Shown here: piece by piece, positions 1 through 9,400 of the stretch
Layout of the letters: the number at the start of each line of letters is the position of its first letter
How positions within the stretch are numbered: the first letter of the stretch is position 1
Assembly (NCBI GenBank): GCA_023387335.1
Contig: JAEWIF010000073.1
Coordinates: 29,981-93,980, forward strand
DNA from: Pseudomonadota bacterium
GTDB taxonomy: Bacteria; Pseudomonadota; Gammaproteobacteria; Burkholderiales; Burkholderiaceae_C
Reading direction: 5' to 3'
Length of the DNA stretch: 64,000 nucleotides
Notes under the pieces: model-generated
Told to the model about the DNA's origin: nothing
The model's database searches: none
The model's input: the letters and a program-made list of their open reading frames with translations, nothing else
Program-made: the position numbers and the translations under genes

Positions 1-541
1 TGGTGCGGCTGCGCAGCATCGGGCTGATGAAGATCGGCGTCGGCCCGCCGGCGTCGGCATGGAAACGGAAGTACTCGCGGTCGGCGGAGCTGACCTTCGG
101 GAGTCCCTCTTGCGAGTGGTGGACCTGCTGGCCTTGCGTGTCCATCACCCACAAGGCGCGCACGTAGGGCAGGTCGGCCAGTTCGGCGCGCAGCAGTTCG
201 CGCCCGGCCTGGGCATCGAGCGGGCCATCCGCCTCGGCCTCGCGCAGCCGATAGGCCGCGAACTGCAGCCGCTGGTCGACGGTCTGGATGCTGCGGGTGG
301 TCTGCTCCGAGATCACCCGCGACATGGTCTGGGTGAGCTGCTCGCCACCGCGCACCGCCTCGCCGTACAGCACCCACAGCGCGGTGGCCAGCAAGGCGCC
401 GGACAGCAGGGCGAACCCCGCCACCCAGCCGAACACCCGGCGCCGGCGCGGCGCGGCCGCGGGGACCGAGATCGACAGCGCGGTCGGCCCGAAATCCGTG
501 TTCCCGGACTCCGCCGGCCTCCTCGTCCCCTGTTTCGTCAT
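1..541 (-). CDS. Membrane-bound sensor protein, Cache-type N-terminus (partial)
   Basis: The gene runs off the left edge, so only about 180 N-terminal residues are visible. After a basic, proline-rich cytoplasmic segment there is one hydrophobic span (residues about 37-60, containing GFALLSGALLATALWVLY). An extracytoplasmic region follows, with a long helix (QTVDQRLQLAAYRLREA) and a PAS-like block containing VRALWVMDTQG, SSADREYFRFH and FISPMLRSR. This pattern is typical of dCache sensor domains in diguanylate cyclases, histidine kinases and chemoreceptors. The output domain lies outside the window, so the signalling class cannot be decided. An in-frame ATG at 556 would add five residues; neither start has a clear ribosome binding site. 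Confidence 0.6.
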   Translation of the reverse strand, partial: MTKQGTRRPAESGNTDFGPTALSISVPAAAPRRRRVFGWVAGFALLSGALLATALWVLYGEAVRGGEQLTQTMSRVISEQTTRSIQTVDQRLQFAAYRLREAEADGPLDAQAGRELLRAELADLPYVRALWVMDTQGQQVHHSQEGLPKVSSADREYFRFHADAGGPTPIFISPMLRSRT

Positions 542-640
542 CAGGGGCGAGATCATGCGCCATGTGCGGGAGCCCCCGCAATTCGAGGTCTGCCGGAGCG
601 GAACGGGGGCGCTCTCGACGTGCGCCAAAACGACATCGCT

Positions 641-669
641 TTGCCGGAATCCCGGCCAGCGCGCATACT
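641..669 (+). promoter_or_regulatory. Putative sigma-70-type promoter
   Basis: TTGCCG (641-646) and CATACT (664-669) are separated by exactly 17 bases. They lie about 57 bases upstream of the ATG at 726, in the gap between divergent genes. Each box matches the consensus at four of six positions, so this is only a candidate. Confidence 0.3.
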
Positions 670-725
670 CGCGGACCATAACAAGAAGGCGTCGTCAAGG
701 ACGTCTTTCCCCCTGGAGGGTTCGC

Positions 726-1451
726 ATGGGATTCATGGATCGCCTGCTCGGTCGACCGGCCAAGCCGGCTTCGTCGCGACCGGGGCCGGCCACGGCGCAA
801 GCCGGCGGACCCTCGACGCGCGGCCCTTCGTCGCCGCAGGCGATCCGCAAGGAGCTGGTGCGGGTCTCGGTCCGCGACACCCTGCTGCACAACGGCATCC
901 CCGCCGCCTGGGTGCGGGCCGACCCCCTGACCACCTCCGCCCCCGGCCGCGAAACCGGCGTGCACGTGCGCCTGGTGGTGCAGCACTGGGACGCCCGCCT
1001 GATGCAGTGCACCGTCGCCCTGCAGGAGCACGTGGAAAAGCGCATCCTCGCGCTCGACCCGGCCGCCGAGAACTGGTTGATGGGCCTGTCCTGGCAGTTC
1101 GACCTGGAAGACGTCTCGCACTGCCCGCCCCTGCCGCATCCCGGCAGCTGGACCCTCCCCGCCGATGCTCCCCGGGCGGTATTCGCCCCCCAGCCCGAAC
1201 CCGCGGCGGCCAGCGCCGACGTGATCAGCGGCCCCACCCGGATCCAGTCGGCCCCGGCCGGCGAGGACCGCCGCAAGGTGCTCGAACGCATGATGAGCGA
1301 GCGCGACGCCGATTTCGGTCGCGACGAGGCCGGCGACTTCAGCAAGACCCAGCCCATGGGCTTCGAGAAGACGCGGCCGATGTCCGGCTTCGACAAGCTG
1401 GCGGCGGAACAGGCGCCGCCCGCGGTCTGCCGCCCGCCATCGGGTGGCTGA
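726..1451 (+). CDS. Conserved hypothetical protein with C-terminal FxKT(Q/R)PM repeats
   Basis: This is a 241-residue soluble protein without a signal peptide. The ATG at 726 is chosen because GGAGG lies about seven bases upstream; the frame is open further upstream but without such a site. A basic, serine/proline-rich N-terminus leads into a compact folded block (about residues 40-140, including VRVSVRDTLLHNGIPAAWV and ENWLMGLSWQFD). A low-complexity linker follows, then near residue 215 the short tandem motifs FSKTQPMG and FEKTRPMSG. No family with a known function was recognised. The gene overlaps the start of the MATE exporter by eight bases, so the two are probably co-translated. Confidence 0.75.
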   Translation: MGFMDRLLGRPAKPASSRPGPATAQAGGPSTRGPSSPQAIRKELVRVSVRDTLLHNGIPAAWVRADPLTTSAPGRETGVHVRLVVQHWDARLMQCTVALQEHVEKRILALDPAAENWLMGLSWQFDLEDVSHCPPLPHPGSWTLPADAPRAVFAPQPEPAAASADVISGPTRIQSAPAGEDRRKVLERMMSERDADFGRDEAGDFSKTQPMGFEKTRPMSGFDKLAAEQAPPAVCRPPSGG

Positions 1452-2793
1452 CGCCGCGGCCGCGCCGGCCGTGGCGCCGCTCTGGCGCCGCTTCCTCGCC
1501 TTCCTCGCGCCGCTGGTCCTCCCCAACGTGCTGCAAGCCCTCTCGGGCACCCTGAACAACATCTACCTGGGCCGGATGCTCGGCACCGAGGCGCTGGCCG
1601 CGGCGGTGGCCTTCTTTCCGCTGCTGATGTTCCTGATCGCGCTGGTGATCGGCCTTGGCACGGGCGGCTCCATCCTGGTCGGCCAGGCCTGGGGCGCGAA
1701 CAAGCACGACGTGGTCCGTCGCGTCGCCGGCACCGCCCTCGCCGGGGCCGGCGTGCTGGGCGTGGCCATCATGGTGCTGGGCTTCATCGGCATCGCCCCC
1801 ATGCTGCGCGGCCTGCGAACGCCGCCCGCGGTGCTGCCGCAGGCCGTCGCCTACGCCCATGTGCTGCTGTTCGCGCTGCCGGTGCTGTTCGTCTCCATCG
1901 TCGCTTCGTCGCTGCTGCGCGGCGTCGGCGACACCGTCACTCCGCTGCGCATGCTGGTGATGACAACGGCCTGCACCATGGTGCTGACGCCGGCGCTGAT
2001 CCACGCCGGCCTGGGCGTGGCCAGCGCCGCCTGGGCCGTGCTCGCGGGCCAGGCGGCGGGCCTCGCCTGGCTGGCCCGGCATCTCTCGCGCCGCCACCAC
2101 GTGCTGGCGTGGTCCGGGCTGGTGCCGCAGCTGCGGTTCGACGGGCCGCTGCTGCGGCAGGTCGCACGCCTGGGCATCCCCACGGGCCTGTTCTTCACCG
2201 TCGGCTCGCTGGCCGACATCGCCGTGCTCTCGCTGGTCAACGCCCATGGCGTGCACGCCACCGCGGCCTGGGGCGCGGTGAACCAGGTGATGGCCTACGT
2301 GCAGTTCCCGGCGATGTCGATCGCGATCGCCACCTCGGTGTTCGCCGCGCAGGCGATCGGCGCGCGGCGCTTCGAGCTGCTGGACCACGTCACCCGCCTG
2401 GGCCTGGGCATGAACCTGGCGCTCACCGGCGCGCTGGCGCTGGCCGCCGCCCTGCTGGCGCGCCACGCGACCGGCCTGTTCGTCACCGATCCGCAGGTGG
2501 TGGACCTCGCGGCCGCGGTGCTGCACGTGATGGTGGTCGGCAGCGTGCTGTTCGGCATGGCCAGCGTGTTCAGCGGCGTCATGCGCGCGGCGGGCACGGT
2601 GCGCGTGCCGACGCTGATCTCGCTCGGCTGCCTGGCGCTGCTGGTATTCCCGCTCGGCTGGCTGTTCGACCGCACGCTGGGCCTGCGCTGGATCTGGCTG
2701 GCGTATCCCGCCACCTACGGCGTCGCGCTGCTGCTGCAGGCCGCGTACTTCCACGGCGTGTGGAAGCGGCAGCCGATCCGCGCCCTGGTCTGA
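1444..2793 (+). CDS. MATE family efflux transporter
   Basis: This 449-residue integral membrane protein has about twelve hydrophobic segments arranged as two similar halves, the hallmark of MATE (DinF/NorM) exporters, which expel cationic drugs or metabolites in exchange for H+ or Na+. The first half contains the family-like stretches LPNVLQALSGTLNNIYLG and GLGTGGSILVGQAWGA; the second repeats the pattern near GIPTGLFFTVGSLADIAVLS. The length is normal for the family. The likely start is GTG at 1444, inside the end of the preceding gene, implying coupling to it. The substrate cannot be inferred. Confidence 0.9.
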   Translation: MADAAAAPAVAPLWRRFLAFLAPLVLPNVLQALSGTLNNIYLGRMLGTEALAAAVAFFPLLMFLIALVIGLGTGGSILVGQAWGANKHDVVRRVAGTALAGAGVLGVAIMVLGFIGIAPMLRGLRTPPAVLPQAVAYAHVLLFALPVLFVSIVASSLLRGVGDTVTPLRMLVMTTACTMVLTPALIHAGLGVASAAWAVLAGQAAGLAWLARHLSRRHHVLAWSGLVPQLRFDGPLLRQVARLGIPTGLFFTVGSLADIAVLSLVNAHGVHATAAWGAVNQVMAYVQFPAMSIAIATSVFAAQAIGARRFELLDHVTRLGLGMNLALTGALALAAALLARHATGLFVTDPQVVDLAAAVLHVMVVGSVLFGMASVFSGVMRAAGTVRVPTLISLGCLALLVFPLGWLFDRTLGLRWIWLAYPATYGVALLLQAAYFHGVWKRQPIRALV

Positions 2794-2794
2794 T

Positions 2795-3499
2795 TCAGTA
2801 CGACAGCTTCGGGTACCAGCCGGTGCCGCGCCCTTGCGGCGTCAGGTCCAGCACCGACCAGAGCGAGGCGATGTCGGGCGCGTCGCGAGGGTCCTGGCCC
2901 GGGTCGGCCATCTCGGCCGTCATCTCGCTGGCCCAGAACAGGCGGACCTCCTCGCCTTCGCGCGTGAAGACGACCAGGGCCGGGTACTCGCTGCCGTCGT
3001 CCATCAGCACGCCGAGATCCTTCGCGTAGTCGTCGCCCACGGTCTGGGCGAAGTTCAGGTCGCGCCAGCCGCGTTCCTGGGCGAAGGCCCGCTGGCGCTC
3101 GACGCTGGAGCGGCCCAGGATCCGCAGCGCGACGCGCTGCTTGATGTCCGCGGCGTTGCCGTTCACCGCGCCCAGCCAGTTGGTGCACATCGGACAAGGC
3201 CGCTCGCGCTGCGGGCCGTACATCCAGAAGTAGGTGACCAGCGTGTCCTTGTCACCGAACAGGTCCACGAGCCGGACCTCGGCGCCTTCCTCGTCGCGGA
3301 AGCGGTAGGTCTTGGCGATCACCGGCCCCGGCGGCAGCGCGCGGCGTTGTTCCACCAGCCGCGTCATGTGGCGTCGGAACTCGATCTCCTCGGCCAGCAG
3401 CGCGACCCGCGCGGCCTCGTACTCGCGCGACGCACCCGGGAACGGCGTCTTCGCCTTGGCGGCGAGCTCCGCCGCCGGTTTCAGTTCGTTCTTCTTCAT
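2795..3499 (-). CDS. DUF899 thioredoxin-like family protein
   Basis: The protein has 234 residues. It shows features of the DUF899 family, which has a thioredoxin-like fold of unknown reaction: an N-terminal helical region with RALPPGPV, the segment TYFWMYGPQRERPCPMCTNW with a CPMC pair in the position of a thioredoxin active site, and a C-terminal GTGWYPKLSY. A role in thiol or peroxide chemistry is plausible but not shown. It is the last gene of a tight operon and overlaps the DUF1810 gene by four bases (ATGA). The operon also begins with a peroxiredoxin, which fits a redox function. It converges with the MATE gene with one base between stops. Confidence 0.85.
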   Translation of the reverse strand: MKKNELKPAAELAAKAKTPFPGASREYEAARVALLAEEIEFRRHMTRLVEQRRALPPGPVIAKTYRFRDEEGAEVRLVDLFGDKDTLVTYFWMYGPQRERPCPMCTNWLGAVNGNAADIKQRVALRILGRSSVERQRAFAQERGWRDLNFAQTVGDDYAKDLGVLMDDGSEYPALVVFTREGEEVRLFWASEMTAEMADPGQDPRDAPDIASLWSVLDLTPQGRGTGWYPKLSY

Positions 3500-3930
3500 G
3501 CGTGCTCCTGGCGCGCCACTTCCTCCAGGGTCAGCGGATCGGGCTCGCCTTCGTAGAACTTGCGCAGGTCTTCGCGGAACACTGCGTCATCCGGACTCGC
3601 CAGCATGAAGAGCGTGAGGCAGGAGCGCAGCTTCATCGCGTCGATGCCGCCGAACACCTCGACCGCCGTCGGTCCTTGCAGCTGCAGCAGGATGGCGCAG
3701 CACTCCCGCAGACGCGGACCCAGCACCGGATGCGCGAGATAGGCCCGGGCCTCCTCGAGGCCCGAGAGCCCGTAGTGCCGGGCCATGCCGCTGCGCCCGA
3801 GCACCGCGAGCTGCGGGAACACGAACCACATCCAGTGGGTCGTCTTGCGGCCCGCCTGCAGTTCCGCGCGCACGGCGGGCCACACCGGCGCCTGCGCGGA
3901 CACGAAGCGTTCGAGATCGAAGCCCGGCAC
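3496..3930 (-). CDS. DUF1810 family protein
   Basis: This 144-residue protein is DUF1810-like. It begins with FDLERFVSAQ and contains the family-type block THWMWFVFPQLAVLG, then ARAYLAHPVLGPRL. The family is structurally known but has no assigned reaction. The start is GTG at 3930, immediately after the TAG stop of the upstream gene, and its end overlaps the DUF899 gene by four bases. It is therefore translated as part of the peroxiredoxin operon. Nothing in the sequence indicates a specific substrate. Confidence 0.85.
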   Translation of the reverse strand: MPGFDLERFVSAQAPVWPAVRAELQAGRKTTHWMWFVFPQLAVLGRSGMARHYGLSGLEEARAYLAHPVLGPRLRECCAILLQLQGPTAVEVFGGIDAMKLRSCLTLFMLASPDDAVFREDLRKFYEGEPDPLTLEEVARQEHA

Positions 3931-4254
3931 CTACATCCCGTGATGGCAGCTGCCGTCGCCTGCCTTCGCGACGTCGGTCGTCGGCACGCCGTCGTCGGGC
4001 GCGAGGCCGCTGCGTTCGGCGACCGGCGTGGTGGGCACTTCGTTGGCGGCCACGGGCTGCGGCCCCACCGACGCCTGGTCGGCGGATGCCGGCGGCACGG
4101 ACGGCGTGAGGAACGCGGCCAGCGCGAAGCCGCCGATGACCGCGGCGACGGCGCCGCCGACCCAGCGGGGACGGATCGCGGGCGTGTGGGTGGTGGAACC
4201 TGCCGCCGCTTCATCTTCGAGCGGGGCCTGGTGTTGGCGAGCCAGGTAGCACAT
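3931..4254 (-). CDS. Small single-span membrane protein with a CHHGM C-terminus
   Basis: The 107-residue protein has a hydrophilic N-terminus of about 30 residues, one hydrophobic span (WVGGAVAAVIGGFALAAFL), and a Pro/Val-rich tail of about 50 residues predicted to be periplasmic. The tail ends in GDGSCHHGM; a terminal Cys-His-His-x-Met cluster could bind a soft metal or heme, but this is inference. GGAGG upstream of the ATG supports the start, and that site overlaps the end of the peroxiredoxin gene. No known family was recognised. It sits between the peroxiredoxin and DUF1810 genes. Confidence 0.7.
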   Translation of the reverse strand: MCYLARQHQAPLEDEAAAGSTTHTPAIRPRWVGGAVAAVIGGFALAAFLTPSVPPASADQASVGPQPVAANEVPTTPVAERSGLAPDDGVPTTDVAKAGDGSCHHGM

Positions 4255-4266
4255 GAGGAACCTCCT

Positions 4267-4929
4267 TCATGTCGTGGGTTGCTTGACGACCCGCAGGTAA
4301 GGCTTGACCGCGTTCCAGCCCTGCGGGAACAGCTTCTTCGCGTCTTCGTCGTTGACCGAGCCGGCGATGATCACGTCCTCGCCCGGCTTCCAGTTCACCG
4401 GCGTCGCGACCTTGTGCTTCAGGGTCAGCTGCATCGAATCGACCACGCGCAGGATCTCGTCGAAGTTGCGGCCCGTGGTCATCGGGTAGGTCATCATCAG
4501 CTTGATCTTCTTGTCGGGACCGACCACGAACACCGAGCGCACCGTCTGGTTGGTCGTGGGCGTGCGGCCCTCGGAGGTGCCGGCCTCGTCGGCGGGCAGC
4601 ATGTTGTATAGCTTGGAGACCTCGAGCTTGCTGTCGCCGATGATCGGATAGCCGACCTTCGCGCCCTGCGTCTCCTCGATGTCGGCCATCCAGCGGCCGT
4701 GGCTGTCCACCGGATCGACGCTCAGGCCGATCAGCTTCACGTTGCGGCGCTTGAACTCCGGCTCGATCTTCGCCATGTAGCCCAGCTCGGTGGTGCACAC
4801 CGGCGTGAAGTCCTTGGGATGCGAGAACAGGATCGCCCAGCTGTCGCCGATCCACTCGTGGAACTTGATCGGTCCCTGCGTGGTTTCGGCCTGGAAGTCG
4901 GGCGCGGTGTCGTTGATGCGCAGTGACAT
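4267..4929 (-). CDS. 1-Cys peroxiredoxin (Prx6/AhpC-TSA family)
   Basis: This 220-residue enzyme reduces hydrogen peroxide or organic peroxides through a peroxidatic cysteine in the motif HPKDFTPVCTTE (around Cys47). It has the extended C-terminal domain of the Prx6 group (for example GRNFDEILRVVDS and TPVNWKPGEDVII) and no obvious resolving cysteine, hence 1-Cys. The ATG at 4929 is preferred over a longer in-frame start because AAGGAGG lies just upstream and the protein then begins MSLRINDTAPDF as in homologues. It is first in the four-gene operon ending with DUF899, so the downstream unknown proteins may serve peroxide or thiol stress. Confidence 0.92.
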   Translation of the reverse strand: MSLRINDTAPDFQAETTQGPIKFHEWIGDSWAILFSHPKDFTPVCTTELGYMAKIEPEFKRRNVKLIGLSVDPVDSHGRWMADIEETQGAKVGYPIIGDSKLEVSKLYNMLPADEAGTSEGRTPTTNQTVRSVFVVGPDKKIKLMMTYPMTTGRNFDEILRVVDSMQLTLKHKVATPVNWKPGEDVIIAGSVNDEDAKKLFPQGWNAVKPYLRVVKQPTT

Positions 4930-4993
4930 GGGGTTGACCTCCTTCGCCCACGAAAAGGGCAACGGCCATGATGCGGCGCGCCGGCGGGCGATG

Positions 4994-5734
4994 TCAACGA
5001 GACAGCAGCAGCTTCAGGAGGCCCGCTCCGATGAGCACGAAGCCCAGCACGCGGGCGATCCGCTCGCCGCCCGGCGCCGTCTTCTCCAGCGCCACCGCCA
5101 GCGCGATCGCGGCGACCCACGCGATGTTCATCACGCCGCCGACGAACAGCAGGGCCATCAGCGCCCAGCAGCAGCCCAGGCAGAAGAGGCCATGCCGCAA
5201 GCCCATCGCGAAGGCGCCGGCGATACCTGGCCGCCAGCTCCCGATGAGGAAGCCCAGCGGCGAGCGGCAGCGGACGAGACAGGCGCGCTTCAGGGGCGAG
5301 AACTGGTAGGTGCCCGCCAGCAGCAGCAGGACCACGTCCAGCGACCTGGAGCGGCTGGCGATCATCGGGTCGACCCAGCCGCGCCACTGCAGCACCCACT
5401 GCAAGGCGGTGGCGACCACGCTGAAGCCTGCCCAGGTCATCAGGTAGGCGGCCACGAACGCGGAAGCGCGCCCTTCTTCCTGCTGCCGGAGGCTCAGCCG
5501 CACGAAGGCCAGCACGACCGGCAGCGCGGAGGGCAGCATCATCGCGGCCATCATCACCGCCCACATGGCGAAGATCGCCTCGGCGTTGGAAGCGGACCAG
5601 TGCGAACCGCCGGGCATGGTGAGCTGCACCAGCGGATGCGCCATGTCCACCGCCATCCAGGCGAGCAGCGACCACGCGAGCAGGCTCGCCGCGATGAGCG
5701 CGGCGTGCACCGAGGGCAGGCCGGGGTGGCGCAT
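4994..5734 (-). CDS. DUF2182 family integral membrane protein
   Basis: The 246-residue protein has about six hydrophobic spans and the signatures of DUF2182 (COG5486), annotated as predicted metal-binding membrane proteins: MWAVMMAAMMLPSALP, the loop SPLKRACLVRCRSPL and GLFCLGCCWALMALLFVGG. The conserved methionine- and cysteine-rich motifs suggest a soft metal such as copper, but this has not been proven for the family. It is divergent from a DUF1326 gene 102 bases away, a neighbour often found with this family. No biochemical function is assigned. Confidence 0.88.
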   Translation of the reverse strand: MRHPGLPSVHAALIAASLLAWSLLAWMAVDMAHPLVQLTMPGGSHWSASNAEAIFAMWAVMMAAMMLPSALPVVLAFVRLSLRQQEEGRASAFVAAYLMTWAGFSVVATALQWVLQWRGWVDPMIASRSRSLDVVLLLLAGTYQFSPLKRACLVRCRSPLGFLIGSWRPGIAGAFAMGLRHGLFCLGCCWALMALLFVGGVMNIAWVAAIALAVALEKTAPGGERIARVLGFVLIGAGLLKLLLSR

Positions 5735-5836
5735 GCATTCACATTCCGCCCGATCGCGCGGCCTGTCAACGGCGGCTTGAACATTCGCGCGCCTCGTCTA
5801 TCCTCCACGCCCGCTCCATTCCCGAAGAGGCGCACC

Positions 5837-6442
5837 ATGGCTTGGCAGATTTCAGGTCAGTACATGGAAACCTGCAGTTGCACTTTCCTGTGTCCCTGCA
5901 TCATCACCAACCTCGCCGGCACGCCTACCGAAGGCAACTGCCAGGCCGCGCTGGGGCTGCACATCGACAAGGGCAGCAAGGACGGCGTGTCGCTCGACGG
6001 CCTCGACCTGGTCGTGCTGCTGGAGTCGCAGGGACCGATGGGCGCGGGCAACATGACGGTGGGGCTGATCGTCGACGACGGCGCGTCGCAGGCACAGGTG
6101 GACGCGATCGCCGAGATCGCGGGCGGCAAGGTGGGCGGGCCGATGGCGATGCTGGCGCCGCTGGTGGGCCGCTTCGCCGGCGTGGAACGCGCGCCCGTGA
6201 AGGTCACCCGCAGCGGCAACACATGGTCGGCCAAGGCCGGCGAGTTGATCGACGAGACCTGCGAAGCCATCACCAACATGGACGGCCAGCCGCTGTACCT
6301 CGACAACGCTTCGCATCCGATGAACTCGCGGCTGGGCCTGGCGAAGGCCACGCGCAGCAACTTCGATGCGTTCGGCATCAAGTGGAGCGACGACACCGGG
6401 ACGCGCAACGGGCATTTCGCGCCGTTCTCCTGGTCCGGCTGA
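5837..6442 (+). CDS. DUF1326 family cysteine-rich protein
   Basis: The 201-residue protein belongs to DUF1326. It starts with GQYMETCSCTFLCPC, giving the Cys cluster CxCxxxCxC typical of the family, and ends HFAPFSWSG. It has no signal peptide or membrane span, so it is probably cytoplasmic. The ATG at 5837 is the only start preceding the conserved N-terminus, with GAAGAGG upstream. DUF1326 genes commonly sit beside DUF2182 genes, as here in divergent orientation, which points to a shared role in metal or sulfur handling; that role is inference. Confidence 0.88.
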   Translation: MAWQISGQYMETCSCTFLCPCIITNLAGTPTEGNCQAALGLHIDKGSKDGVSLDGLDLVVLLESQGPMGAGNMTVGLIVDDGASQAQVDAIAEIAGGKVGGPMAMLAPLVGRFAGVERAPVKVTRSGNTWSAKAGELIDETCEAITNMDGQPLYLDNASHPMNSRLGLAKATRSNFDAFGIKWSDDTGTRNGHFAPFSWSG

Positions 6443-6499
6443 AGGGGCTCTTCCGCGCGCCCGGGCGCGCCCGCGCGCGACGCCCGAAAATCGCACCTG

Positions 6500-9400
6500 A
6501 TGCCTCCTTCCCCTCCCTTCCACCCGGCCGTGACGGCCTGGCTGGAAGGCCGCTTCGGACGGGCGACCGACACGCAAGCGCAGGCGTGGGCCGTCACCTC
6601 GCAGCGCCGCCATGCCCTGATCGCCGCGCCGACCGGTTCCGGCAAGACCCTCGCGGCCTTCCTCTCCGCCATCGACGAGCTGGTGCGCGAGGGCCTGGAC
6701 GCCGGCCTCACGGACGAGGTGCACGTGCTCTACGTGTCGCCGCTGAAGGCGCTGTCCAACGACATCCGCAAGAACCTTGAAGAGCCGCTGGCCGGCATCG
6801 CCGCGCAGCTCGCGGCGATGGGGCTGCCCGACATCGGCATGCGCGCGGCCGTGCGCACCGGCGACACGCCGACGGCCGAGCGCGACCGCATGCGCCGCAA
6901 GCCGCCGCACATCCTGGTGACCACGCCGGAGTCGCTGTACATCCTGCTGGGCTCGCCTTCGGGCCGCGCGATGCTGCGGTCGGTCAAGAGCGTGATCGTC
7001 GACGAGTTGCACGCGGTCGCCGGCAGCAAGCGCGGCTCGCACCTGATGCTGTCGCTGGAGCGGCTGGAGGCGCTGTGCGCGCGGCCGCCGGTGCGCATCG
7101 GGCTGTCCGCCACGGTGAAGCCGCTGGAGGAGATGGCGAAGTTCCTGCTGGGCGATCGCGACGAGCGCATGGAGATCATCGACGCGGGCCATGTGCGCCG
7201 GCGCGACCTCGCGATCGAGGTGCCGCGTTCGGCCCTGGGCGCGGTGATGGCCACCGAGGTGTGGGACGAGCTGTACGACCGCGTCGCCGGCCTGGTGCAC
7301 GAGCACCGCACGACGCTCGTCTTCGTCAACCAGCGCCGCACCGCGGAACGCGTGGCGCGCCATCTCGCCGAACGATTGGGTGAAGAACACGTCACCGCGC
7401 ACCACGGCAGCCTGTCGCGCGAGCATCGCCTGCAGGCCGAGCAGCGGCTCAAGCAGGGCGAGCTCAAGGCGCTGGTGGCCACCAGTTCGCTGGAACTGGG
7501 CATCGACATCGGCGACATCGACCTGGTGTGCCAGCTCGGTTCGCCGCGCGGCATCAACGCCTTCCTTCAGCGCGTGGGCCGCGCGGGCCATGCCATCGGC
7601 GCGGTGCCCAAGGGCCGGCTGTTTCCGCTGGCGCAGGACGACCTGCTGGAGTGCGCCGCATTGCTCCATGCGGTGGAACGCGGCGAACTCGATCGCATCC
7701 GCGCGCCGCTGCAGCCGCTCGACGCGCTGGCGCAGCACATCGTGGCCGAGACGGCCAGCCGCGACTGGCCGCTCGACGAGCTGTACGACTGCCTGCGCCG
7801 GGCGCACCCCTATCGAGGCCTGGACAAGCGGCAGTTCGAGCAAGTGGTGCAGATGCTCGCGGACGGCTACAGCACGCGCCGCGGCCGGCGCGGCGCCTAC
7901 CTGCACTACGACGCGGTCAACCGCATGCTGCGGGCACGGCGCGGCGCGCGCCTGGCGGCCGTCACCAACGCGGGCGTGATCCCCGACCAGTTCGACTATG
8001 ACGTGGTGCTGCTGCCCGAGGAGCATCGCGTGGGCACGCTCAACGAGGACTTCGCCTTCGAGAGCCTGCCCGGCGACGTGTTCCAGCTGGGCAACGCCTC
8101 GTACCGCATCGCCAAGGTCGAGACCGGCAAGGTGATGGTGGAGGACGCGAAGGGCCAGCCGCCCACGATGCCGTTCTGGCTGGGCGAGACGCTGGGCCGC
8201 AGCGACGAGTTGTGCGAGGCGGTCTCGCGCCTGTTCGACACCGCCGACACGCTGCTCGCCGATGGCGTCGCGGCCTGCACGCGCTGGCTGCGCGAAGACC
8301 TGCACCTGCCGCAGGCCGCCGCGGAGCAGCTCGCTCTCTATCTCGCTTCCGCCCGCGCCGCGCTCGGTGCGCTGCCCAGCCGCAAGCGCATCGTGTTCGA
8401 GCGCTTCTTCGACGAGGTGGGCGACACGCACCTGGTGATCCACTCGCCCTACGGCTCGCGCATCAACAAGGCCTGGGGCCTGGCGCTGCGCAAGCGCATG
8501 TGCCGCAAGTTCAACTTCGAGCTGCAGGCCAGCGCGCTGGAGGACAGCATCGTGCTGTCGCTGGGGCCCAGCCACAGCTTCGCGCTGGAGGAAGTGCGGC
8601 ACTGGCTGAAGTCCGCGACCGCCCGCGACGTGCTGGTGCAGGCATTGCTCGACGCGCCCCTGTTCGGCACGCGCTGGCGCTGGAACGCCACCGCGTCATT
8701 GGCGGTGCGCCGCATGAACGGCGGCCGCAAGGTGCCGCCGCAGTTCCAGCGTTCCGATGCCGAAGACCTGCTGACGGTGGTGTTCCCCGACCAGATCGCG
8801 TGCGCGGAGAACCTGGTCGGCGACCGCGAGATCCCCGACCACCCGCTGGTGGCGCAGACGCTGGCCGACTGCCTGACCGAGACCATGGACGCCGACGGCT
8901 TCCTCGCGCTGCTGGCGCGCATCGAGTCCGGCGAGGTGGAAGTGATCACGCGCGACCTGCCGCTGCCCTCGCCGCTGTCGCACGCCGTGCTGAACGCGCG
9001 GCCGTACGCCTTCCTCGACGATGGCGCGGCCGAGGAGCGGCGCACCAAGGCGGTCCGCACGCAGCCGGTGTCGGAGCAGCTGCAGACCGAACAGGACGTG
9101 GGCCGGCTCGACCCGCAGGCCATCGCTCAGGTGCGCGAGGATGCGTGGCCCATGATCGGCAACGCGGAGGAACTGCACGACGCGCTGGTGGTGCACGGCT
9201 TTCTCACGAGGGAGGAAGCGCCGTTTCCCGAATGGGTCGACGCGCTCGTGGAGCAGAGGCGCATCACGCGGCTGGGCGAGCTCCTGGTCGCGGCCGAGCG
9301 CTTGCACGAGTTGCGCGCGATCTTCCCGGATGCGGTGCCGTCGCCGGCGATCGAGCCGGTGGCGAGCCAGCGTCCCGAGCCTGAAGACGCGCTGCGCGAG

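Noticed and set aside
5852..8602. 916-codon open frame on the minus strand opposite lhr
   Set aside because: The composition is His/Arg/Gln-rich and motif-free, and the opposite strand encodes a complete Lhr helicase and DUF1326.
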